A stretch of 47,231 nt of DNA, from contig CAZINW010000015.1 of the NCBI GenBank assembly GCA_964540765.1, positions 1-47,231 on the forward strand. Direction: 5' to 3'. Position numbers and translations under genes: made by a program. The notes beneath the pieces are model-generated. The model saw nothing but the letters and a program-made list of their open reading frames with translations, did not search any database and was not told where the DNA came from. Source of the stretch: CAZJLN01 sp964540765 (lineage in GTDB: Bacteria; Chloroflexota; Anaerolineae; Anaerolineales; Anaerolineaceae). Positions within the stretch are counted from its first letter, which is position 1. Each line of letters begins with the position of its first letter. Of this stretch, positions 40,830-47,231 are shown piece by piece.

Positions 40830-42121
40830 ATGAAGAAAGTTTTATATGGCTTTTGTTTGTGATTTTTTTCCTGGTTGATTTGCTGGTATCCTCAGTAAAA
40901 TCCGCCATGTCCCATGCCAGGTTACCCTACCTGTTCAATTTAAGAGAAAAAAACCAGGAGTCTGTCGACCGCACCATCAAAGTGATCGAGAGACCGCGCC
41001 TCAGAACGACCCTGCGCTTGGCGCTGATCTTCTCTCATATCCTTGTAGCTGGTTTGTTACTGTTGATCCTGCAGTACTACCTGCCAGACTTGCATTGGGG
41101 CATGCATCTGCTGCTGCTGGCGTTGTTGGGAATATTGATCTTAAGTGCATTTGAGTTTTTCCTGGAAGGGTTGATCCTTAAAAACCCGGAGGAAGCTGCC
41201 ATTAAACTGACCGGTGTAAGCCTTTTCCTCGATATTATCTTCATGCCCGTTTCCTGTTTGATGACCCTGCTGCTTGGCAAACATGCATCCGTGGTCACGC
41301 TTGCCACCATGACGGATGAGGAACTGCGCAATTGGGTGGAGGTTGGACCGGCTGAGGGCAGCCTGGAAAAAGGCGAACGCGAGATGATCTATTCCATCTT
41401 CCGCTTTGGGGATACCCTGGCGCGCGAGGTGATGGTACCCCGCATTGATGTGCTCGCATTGGATATTAACACAACCATCGGGGAAGCTCGTAAAACCTTC
41501 ATTGAAGCCGGTCATTCACGTGTACCCGTCTTTGAGGACACCATTGATAACGTGATTGGGCTGCTCTATGCCAAAGACCTGCTGATAAGCCTGGATGATG
41601 ACACCAGCATTGCTGAAAACAGGCAGATCCTGCGCACAGCTTATTTTGTGCCTGAAGCCAAAAAGGTGGACGAGCTCCTGGCTGAGATGCAGTCGCGCGG
41701 CGTGCATATGACTCTGGTTGTGGATGAATACGGCGGTGTGGCGGGTGTGGTCACCCTTGAGGATATTGTGGAAGAGATCGTCGGTGAGATCCGCGATGAG
41801 TATGATGAGATCGAAGAGCAGCTCTATCAACAGGTCAGCGATGATGAGTATATCTTCCTTGGCAGGGTGGATTTGGACGACTTCAATGAGGTCACTGGTC
41901 TCTCCCTTGCCACCGATAATGCAGATACGCTGGGTGGCTTTATTTATGGAGAGATGGGTCACGTCCCTTGCGCTGGAGAGCACATAAAGACAGAGGGTGT
42001 GGACTTCATCGTGGAAGAAGTGATTGGACGGCGCATCCTCAAGGTGCGCGCCCATTTACCGGAGGCACACAGCCCGCAGAATTTGCCAACCTCCGAGAAG
42101 GAGGCTCAGCATGGTGACTGA
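40826..42121 (+). CDS. HlyC/CorC family membrane protein (CNNM-like)
   Basis: A 431-residue protein with an N-terminal DUF21-type membrane region (about 1-170, four hydrophobic helices), a CBS domain pair (about 200-320; 'VMVPRIDVLALD', 'HSRVPVFEDTIDNVIGLLYAKDLL', 'VVDEYGGVAGVVTLEDIVEEIVGEI') and a C-terminal CorC_HlyC domain (about 340-410). Members are linked to Mg2+/Co2+ handling. The start is GTG overlapping the glmU stop. Its last 11 bases overlap cdd. Confidence 0.9.
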   Translation: MNEESFIWLLFVIFFLVDLLVSSVKSAMSHARLPYLFNLREKNQESVDRTIKVIERPRLRTTLRLALIFSHILVAGLLLLILQYYLPDLHWGMHLLLLALLGILILSAFEFFLEGLILKNPEEAAIKLTGVSLFLDIIFMPVSCLMTLLLGKHASVVTLATMTDEELRNWVEVGPAEGSLEKGEREMIYSIFRFGDTLAREVMVPRIDVLALDINTTIGEARKTFIEAGHSRVPVFEDTIDNVIGLLYAKDLLISLDDDTSIAENRQILRTAYFVPEAKKVDELLAEMQSRGVHMTLVVDEYGGVAGVVTLEDIVEEIVGEIRDEYDEIEEQLYQQVSDDEYIFLGRVDLDDFNEVTGLSLATDNADTLGGFIYGEMGHVPCAGEHIKTEGVDFIVEEVIGRRILKVRAHLPEAHSPQNLPTSEKEAQHGD

Positions 42122-42515
42122 TAAGATAAAGGAGCAATTGATCCATCACGCAGTTCAAGCCCGCAAACGTGCTTATGATCGCTATTCTCATTACCCGGTG
42201 GGTGCAGCTTTATTAACCACCAGTGGAAAGGTCATCGAAGGCAGTAACATAGAGAACGCAGTCTACCCTCTCACGCTTTGTGCAGAAAGGGTGGCTGTTT
42301 TCAAGGCTGTATCTGAAGGAGAAATGCACTTCGAAGCCATTGCCGTTGCCACACGCAATGGCGGAACGCCCTGCGGTGCCTGTCGGCAGGTGTTACGCGA
42401 GTTCAGCAAAGATCTGCTGGTCTTGATCGCTGATGATCAAGGCAACCTAAAACTGGAAACCACGCTGGCAGAGCTGCTGCCACATTCTTTCGGGCCGGAT
42501 GACCTGGCTGAATAA
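42111..42515 (+). CDS. cdd: Cytidine deaminase
   Basis: Converts cytidine and deoxycytidine to uridine forms in pyrimidine salvage. The 134 residues contain the zinc site 'CAERVAVF' (about 56-63, Cys ligand and catalytic Glu) and 'PCGACRQVLREF' (about 87-98, two Cys ligands), plus the substrate segment 'YPVGAALLT' and 'EGSNIENAVYP'. This is the short tetrameric type. ATG 42111 has AAGGAGG seven bases upstream, inside the previous gene. Confidence 0.95.
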   Translation: MVTDKIKEQLIHHAVQARKRAYDRYSHYPVGAALLTTSGKVIEGSNIENAVYPLTLCAERVAVFKAVSEGEMHFEAIAVATRNGGTPCGACRQVLREFSKDLLVLIADDQGNLKLETTLAELLPHSFGPDDLAE

Positions 42516-42552
42516 CCAGACCCCAGTCTGTTATTCAATGGATGGGTAAACC

Positions 42553-43326
42553 ATGCCATTCCGCGAACCCCGCACTTTTCATGCCAATGCTGTCGTCCTG
42601 CACCATCTGGATTATGGCGAAACAGACCGCATCCTGACGCTCTTCACCCTTGAGTATGGCAAGATCAAAGCCATTGCCAAAGGGGTGCGCAGGATCAACT
42701 CCCGCAAAGCCGGTCACCTGGAACCCTTCACCCAGGTACAGTTGTTCCTGGCACGCGGGCGTGACCTGGCGATCATCACCCAGGCTGAAACCATCAACCC
42801 CTTTCTCAAGATCAAGGACAACCTACAACTGACGGGCTACGCGGCTTACATGGTGGAGCTGTTGGAGCGTTTTACCTTCGAGGAGGGCGAGAACCATGCC
42901 CTCTACAATCTCCTGATCGAATCTCTGACCAGGCTGGAAGAGAATCCCAATTCTCACACAGTTGTGCATTATTATGAAGTGCGCCTGATGGACCTTTTAG
43001 GGTTCAGACCTGATCTGAATAGCTGCACTGTCTGCGGCAAAACCGTCCAGCCTGCGGATCAATTCTTTTCAGTCCATGGCGGGGGAGTGATCTGTCCGCA
43101 CTGCGGCAAAAACAACCCGGAAGCCTGGCCGGTCTCCATGGAAGCCCTGAAATACTTCCGCCATTTTCAGCGCTCCAAATATTCACAGGTGAAAGTTCTC
43201 AACATCCCGGATGCGGCTGAGAAGGAACTCAGGTCACTGGTTGAACGGTACCTGACTTACCTGCTGGAACGAAACCTCAAAACCCCCCAGTTCATCCGCG
43301 ACGTCACCCCCGCGGACGATCTTTAA
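42553..43326 (+). CDS. recO: DNA repair protein RecO
   Basis: Recombination mediator that loads RecA with RecR. The 257 residues show the N-terminal OB fold (about 8-85; 'VVLHHLDYGETDRILTLFT', 'IKAIAKGVRRINSRKAG'), a helical middle and the zinc finger 'CTVCGK...CPHCGK' (about 157-183). 37 bp after cdd on the same strand. recX, another RecA-linked gene, lies elsewhere in the window. Confidence 0.95.
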   Translation: MPFREPRTFHANAVVLHHLDYGETDRILTLFTLEYGKIKAIAKGVRRINSRKAGHLEPFTQVQLFLARGRDLAIITQAETINPFLKIKDNLQLTGYAAYMVELLERFTFEEGENHALYNLLIESLTRLEENPNSHTVVHYYEVRLMDLLGFRPDLNSCTVCGKTVQPADQFFSVHGGGVICPHCGKNNPEAWPVSMEALKYFRHFQRSKYSQVKVLNIPDAAEKELRSLVERYLTYLLERNLKTPQFIRDVTPADDL

Positions 43327-43358
43327 TTTCTCCAAAGTTCTCCAGCGTTAATATTGAG

Positions 43359-43364
43359 TATAAT
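43359..43364 (+). promoter_or_regulatory. Possible -10 of the glyS promoter
   Basis: TATAAT about 40 bp before the glyS start. No good -35 is seen at 16-18 bp upstream, so glyS may also be read from the recO transcript. Confidence 0.35.
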
Positions 43365-43403
43365 CAGGAAGTTCATTAATCCTTGATATGGGAGCTATCT
43401 TTC

Positions 43404-46397
43404 ATGACCAGAGCACTTGACTTTCAAACCATCATGTTCACCCTGCAGCGCTATTGGGCGGAGCAGGGATGCCTGATTTGGCAGCCGTATTATTCGCAGG
43501 TGGGCGCCGGCACGATGAACCCCGCCACCTTCCTGCGCGTGTTGGGGCCCGAGCCCTGGCATGTGGCATACGTCGAGCCCTCCGTCAGACCGGATGACGG
43601 GCGCTATGGCATGAATCCCAACCGCCTGCAGCAGCATTACCAGTTCCAGGTGATCCTCAAGCCCGATCCGGGCAACCCGCAGGAGCTCTACCTGAAATCC
43701 CTCGAAGCCTTGGGCATTGACCCGCGCCAGCATGACATCCGCTTTGTCGAGGATAACTGGGAATCTCCCGCTTTGGGTGCCTGGGGGCTTGGCTGGGAGG
43801 TCTGGCTGGATGGTCAGGAGATCACGCAGTTCACCTATTTCCAGCAGGGCGGCGGCAAACCCCTCGATGTGGTCTCGGTGGAGATTACCTACGGACTGGA
43901 GCGCATTGCCATGGCGCTGCAGAAGGCGCTCAATTTCAAGGACATCCAGTGGAGCCCGCAGCGTACCTATGGCGATGTCAACCTGGCAGGTGAGCGCGAG
44001 CATTCCACCTACTATTTTGAGGTGGCGGATATTGCCAACCTGCGCAGCATGTATGACCTCTTTGAGCGTGAAGCGCAGCAGGCGCTGGCGAAGGGACTGG
44101 TGCTGCCTGCCTATGACTACCTGATCAAATGCTCCCATACTTTCAATATCCTCGATACACGCGGCGCGGTTGGCGTCACCGAGCGCCAGGCCTTCTTTGG
44201 CAAGATGCGCGACCTCTCGCGCAAGGTGGCGGACGCCTACGTCCAGCAGCGCCAGGAGCTGGAATTCCCCTGGCTGCAGGGGCAGACCTCAGTAAAGCCG
44301 GTCAGAAGCACTACTGCACTTGAACCCATGGCGGAGCGTGAAGACTTCCTGCTTGAGATTGGCACCGAGGAACTCCCGGCTGGCGACCTGCGCAGTGCGC
44401 TTGATCAGCTTGAGACCCTCATGCAGCAATCGCTGGCAAATACCCGCCTAGAATATCAGGGTTTCAAGGTCTCTGGCACGCCCCGCCGCCTGGTGATCAG
44501 TGTGGCAGTCTTGCAGACCAAGCAGGCAGATCGGGTCAGCGAGGTGAAAGGACCGCCGGCTGAGTGCGCTTTTGATGCGGACGGCAAGCCCACCAAAGCC
44601 GCTGAAGGTTTTGCCCGTGGAAAAGGTATCTCCTCTGACCAATTGCAGGTGAAGGAAGTAGATGGTGGTCGCTATGCTGTCGCCCTGATCACTGAAAAAG
44701 GTCGCAGCAGCCTTGAGGTTCTGGCGGAAGCTCTCCCCAAACTGGTTGCGGAGATAAAATTCAACAAACCCATGCGCTGGAATGACAGCGGGGTGGCGTT
44801 CTCGCGTCCCATCCGCTGGCTGCTGGCGCTGCACGGCGCCAATATCATCCCCTTTGAGTATGCCAATGTGACCAGTGGCAGGAATACCCAGGGACTGCGC
44901 ATCTTTGAACCCACCACAAAGGTATTGTCCGACCCACGCGCATATTTTTCTTTCCTTCGCTCCCAGGGCATCCTGCTGGATGTGGAGGCGCGCAAAGTCA
45001 GCATTTTTACCCAGGTGAAAGCTCTGGCAGCCAGCGTCCATGGTCAGATCATGGAAGACCCGGCTCTGCTGGAAGAGGTCACCCAACTGGTGGAGCGTCC
45101 AACAGCCATGCTGGGGCACTTCGATGCTGATTACCTCGCCTCCCTGCCCCCGGACGTGCTCATCGCCGTCATGAAAAAGCATCAGCGTTACTTCCCCGTG
45201 TTGGATGCTGCTGGGAAACTGATGCCCTATTTCATCATCGTACGCAATGGTGATGCCGAATTTGAAGACGTGGTTGTGGATGGCAATTTGCAGGTGATTT
45301 TGGCGCGTTTTGCAGACGCTGCCTTCTTCATCCGCGAAGACCTTGGCAGGAAACTGACTGATTTCGTCCCAGGGCTGGCATCCCTGACCTTCCAGAAGGA
45401 CCTCGGCTCCATGCTGGATAAGACGCAGCGTATTGAGGCGCTGGTGCCCGCACTTGGCAAATTATTGGGATTGGATGAGCCAACCCTGGCAACCACAATA
45501 CGCGCCGCCTCCCTCTGCAAAGCTGACCTGGCAAGCAATATGGTGGTTGAGATGACCTCGCTACAGGGGATCATGGGCAGGTATTACGCGCTTGCCTCGG
45601 ATGAACCGCAGGCGGTGGCGGATGCCATCTTTGAGCATTACCTGCCGCGCAGTGCTGAAGACCGGCAGCCGCAAACCCTGCCCGGATTGGTGGTGGGCAT
45701 GGCTGACCGCCTGGATACGCTGGCAGGTTTGTTCTCGGTTGGACTGGCACCTAGCGGCACGCGCGACCCCTTTGCACAGCGCCGTGCTGCACTCGGGCTG
45801 GTGCAGAACCTGATGAGCTGGAACCTGGATTTTGACTTGCGTTGTGGCCTGGCAGAAGCAGGAAGGCGTCTGCCAGGGGAATTCGCCGGGGAGGCGCTGA
45901 CTGCCTGTTTGGATTTCATTCTTGGCAGGCTGCGCGGGTTATTGCTGGAGCAGGGTCACCGCTATGATGTGGTGGATGCTGTTTTGGCAGCCCAGGGGTA
46001 CAACCCGGCAGGCGCAAAAAGGGCCATTGCTGACCTGGGGAAGTGGGTACAGCGCGCGGACTGGTCAGAGATACTGCCGGCATACAGCCGCTGCGTGCGC
46101 ATCACCAGGGACTTGAAAGTGACTTGTGAGGTCAACCCGGATGTCTTTGTTGAGCCGGAAGAACTGACCCTCTATCATGCCCTGCTCAAAGCGGAAGCAG
46201 CAGTCAAGGACGCACAGGATGTGGATGTTTGTTTGAATGCGTTTTTCCCCATGATCACGAGTGTTAATGCCTTCTTTGATGCTGTTTTGGTGATGTCGGA
46301 ATATGAGACCGAGCGTACGAACCGACTTGGTCTGCTGCAGCGTGTTGCCGGCCTGCTCAAGCCTGCTGTGGATCTCTCATATTTGGAAGGGTTTTAG
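43404..46397 (+). CDS. glyS: Fused alpha-beta glycyl-tRNA synthetase
   Basis: Charges tRNA-Gly. In most bacteria alpha (GlyQ) and beta (GlyS) are separate; here one 997-residue chain carries both. The alpha part (about 1-290) has 'FQTIMFTLQRYWAEQGCLIWQPY', 'TFLRVLGPEPWHVAYVEPSVRP' and 'YGLERIAMALQ'. A linker of about 20 residues is followed by the beta part (about 310-997), starting 'FLLEIGTEELPAGDL', with 'MRWNDSGVAFSRPIRWLLAL', 'MKKHQRYFPV' and a C-terminal DALR-like region. ATG 43404 fits the family start; a TTG at 43383 adds seven residues. No T-box lies in the short 77-bp upstream gap. Confidence 0.95.
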   Translation: MTRALDFQTIMFTLQRYWAEQGCLIWQPYYSQVGAGTMNPATFLRVLGPEPWHVAYVEPSVRPDDGRYGMNPNRLQQHYQFQVILKPDPGNPQELYLKSLEALGIDPRQHDIRFVEDNWESPALGAWGLGWEVWLDGQEITQFTYFQQGGGKPLDVVSVEITYGLERIAMALQKALNFKDIQWSPQRTYGDVNLAGEREHSTYYFEVADIANLRSMYDLFEREAQQALAKGLVLPAYDYLIKCSHTFNILDTRGAVGVTERQAFFGKMRDLSRKVADAYVQQRQELEFPWLQGQTSVKPVRSTTALEPMAEREDFLLEIGTEELPAGDLRSALDQLETLMQQSLANTRLEYQGFKVSGTPRRLVISVAVLQTKQADRVSEVKGPPAECAFDADGKPTKAAEGFARGKGISSDQLQVKEVDGGRYAVALITEKGRSSLEVLAEALPKLVAEIKFNKPMRWNDSGVAFSRPIRWLLALHGANIIPFEYANVTSGRNTQGLRIFEPTTKVLSDPRAYFSFLRSQGILLDVEARKVSIFTQVKALAASVHGQIMEDPALLEEVTQLVERPTAMLGHFDADYLASLPPDVLIAVMKKHQRYFPVLDAAGKLMPYFIIVRNGDAEFEDVVVDGNLQVILARFADAAFFIREDLGRKLTDFVPGLASLTFQKDLGSMLDKTQRIEALVPALGKLLGLDEPTLATTIRAASLCKADLASNMVVEMTSLQGIMGRYYALASDEPQAVADAIFEHYLPRSAEDRQPQTLPGLVVGMADRLDTLAGLFSVGLAPSGTRDPFAQRRAALGLVQNLMSWNLDFDLRCGLAEAGRRLPGEFAGEALTACLDFILGRLRGLLLEQGHRYDVVDAVLAAQGYNPAGAKRAIADLGKWVQRADWSEILPAYSRCVRITRDLKVTCEVNPDVFVEPEELTLYHALLKAEAAVKDAQDVDVCLNAFFPMITSVNAFFDAVLVMSEYETERTNRLGLLQRVAGLLKPAVDLSYLEGF

Positions 46398-46846
46398 CAT
46401 TAAATGGTGGGTGGGCTGAAATGTGGCTTTGATTTTAGTCCATCATCGCAATGGTTGTTTATATTGGTGGCTCGCCAACCTGCCCTATCCATGTTCTTAT
46501 AGTCTCATTGTCGCGGAATCAGGGAGGGTTCGTGCCTGACAATTGCGCTGATCGACATTAATGCAAATCCTCCCTGTGTGAGACGGATAGTCAGGTAGAT
46601 CAGGTTTATTTATTCTTAGTTCATTTTTTGGGCCAACCTGACAGTCACGTACGCCAGTCCCAGTTCAGTTCTGGGAACATACGTGTCTATATTTGACGGG
46701 CAACAATTCATTTGCGTGGCTGTTCCGAAATTGGTAAAAGGGAAAGCCAGGGCAAAAAGCGACCCTCAATTAGGCAAACCATGCGGTTCAAGCGATAATC
46801 GAAGTCAAATCGAGACCTTTGGATCGCGAAGCATGCCTACGGCGAG
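46398..46846. other. Gene-free stretch with repeat remnants
   Basis: I find no supported gene here. It holds AGGGAGG (about 46521) and CCTCCCT (about 46569) in inverted orientation, and a single TCCCAG-TTCAGTT-CTGGGA unit near 46657-46675 of the dispersed palindrome family. No clear terminator follows glyS. The part next to 46846 may be decayed transposase sequence. Confidence 0.4.
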
Positions 46847-47071
46847 TTATTGCCACAGAAAGCAATCAAGCGGCAGCCACTTTCCGCGACACTTGTACCC
46901 CTGCGGGGCACTTGTACCCTTAGGGCACTTGCTGTCCCGGACGGCCTTTTTCATCTCCTGCCGCATCTTGAAGTGTTTCCCATTGCACTTTTGATAAGGG
47001 CATTTCTCAGGTCTTGTTATTTGAGCGGGATTTACTCCTGGTAAAATCAGTTTGAGGCGCATATGTTCCAT
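46847..47071 (-). pseudogene. Transposase remnant (N-terminal zinc-ribbon part)
   Basis: A 74-codon frame with a good start (AGGAGACAC before ATG). It begins MEHMRLKLILPG and has a zinc-ribbon-like 'CPYQKCNGKHFKMRQEMKKA', then 'VRDSKCPKG...YKC'. This looks like the N-terminus of a transposase whose full length would be several hundred residues. The frame stops soon after the second Cys pair should occur. GTACAAGTG is repeated nearby (near 46900 and 46912 on the minus strand, plus a partial copy), a slippage-type duplication that disrupts the ribbon. No terminal inverted repeats were found. Family assignment is from memory. Confidence 0.5.
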
Positions 47072-47143
47072 GTGTCTCCTGTTTGGATTTCCGGGAGGGT
47101 TGCCTAATCTTTCCGGATTCCCTTTTATACCAGTTTTGTAACG

Positions 47144-47171
47144 GTCACCTTGAATGTGTCACCTTGAATGA
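47144..47171. repeat. 14-bp direct repeat
   Basis: GTCACCTTGAATG occurs at 47144 and 47158, period 14, just upstream of the palindrome at 47175. Paired direct repeats in a promoter region may be activator half-sites. Confidence 0.5.
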
Positions 47172-47174
47172 TTG

Positions 47175-47195
47175 TGTACCTCAATTTGAGGTACA
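47175..47195 (+). promoter_or_regulatory. 21-bp palindrome, probable operator
   Basis: TGTACCTCAA-T-TTGAGGTACA, perfect 10-bp arms, overlapping a -10-like TACAAT (47192-47197). It lies 25 bp before the start of the last gene and probably binds a dimeric regulator, possibly the gene's own product. Confidence 0.6.
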
Positions 47196-47219
47196 ATAGG
47201 AAAACCTCAAGGAGCAATT

Positions 47220-47231
47220 ATGCGCTTGGAT
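47220..47231 (+). CDS. Start of a gene cut by the window end
   Basis: ATG CGC TTG GAT with AAGGAG five bases upstream. Only four codons (MRLD) are visible, so the product cannot be named. The upstream palindrome suggests a regulated gene. Confidence 0.5.

Noticed and set aside
46683..46994. 103-codon plus-strand frame near the right end
   Set aside because: Antisense to the transposase remnant; no SD and no recognisable motif.

Overview
The window looks like a chromosomal segment of an uncultured or little-studied Chloroflexota bacterium, most likely class Anaerolineae. This is inferred from Thr/Pro-rich tethered surface proteins and many lipoproteins with a clear lipobox, a fused alpha-beta glycyl-tRNA synthetase, and a peptide transporter whose substrate-binding protein resembles a form I remember from thermophilic archaea. 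No database search was possible, so the placement is tentative. Most genes are housekeeping or transport genes. No phage, integron or CRISPR array is present.

Layout. 1-900: two alanine tRNA genes on the minus strand (GGC, cut by the window edge, and CGC) separated by a 68-bp tandem repeat that carries copies of the tRNA 5' half, then gene-free DNA full of dispersed repeats. 888-2902 (minus): a lipoprotein, a 42-residue Lys-rich protein too short for usual ORF calls, and a PIG-L/LmbE deacetylase. 3010-8837 (plus): a Thr/Pro-rich anchored protein, three tandem M42 aminopeptidases, a solute-binding lipoprotein with a small membrane protein, and an AhpD-like protein. 9168-11134 (minus): cysK-cysE behind a promoter, a short Cys-containing leader peptide and a terminator-like hairpin. 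11474-12577 (minus): a conserved-looking unknown and a GNAT acetyltransferase. 12739-15681 (plus): M24 peptidase, MFS transporter and MBL hydrolase. 15669-17884 (minus): recX-rny, convergent with and overlapping the MBL gene. 18562-22518 (minus): an ABC exporter-type operon with a promoter overlapped by a 22-bp dyad. 22831-31318 (plus): small membrane proteins, rnz, homocysteine S-methyltransferase, maf, a MecA-like penicillin-binding protein, rsgA and an oligopeptide-binding protein. 31397-39136 (plus): a full peptide ABC transporter operon with its own promoter and terminator. 39251-46397 (plus): tRNA-Gln, glmU, a CBS/CorC membrane protein, cdd, recO and fused glyS. 46398-47231: mostly gene-free, with a transposase remnant and the first codons of a gene behind a 21-bp palindrome.

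How the genes fit together. The M42 trio, the M24 peptidase and the peptide transporter point to a life on proteins and peptides. The cysK-cysE pair makes cysteine, and its leader suggests control by cysteine supply. The CysE C-terminal Ile suggests a physical cysteine synthase complex.

Most interesting signals: (1) the 11-codon leader peptide with two Cys codons and mutually exclusive RNA pairings upstream of cysK; (2) a substrate-binding protein whose family-5 landmarks occur in swapped order, next to a permease with a large extracytoplasmic insert; (3) an ABC-2 permease fused to an M1-like domain that seems to have lost its zinc motif; (4) tandem repeats made from a tRNA-Ala 5' half; (5) several families of dispersed palindromic repeats.
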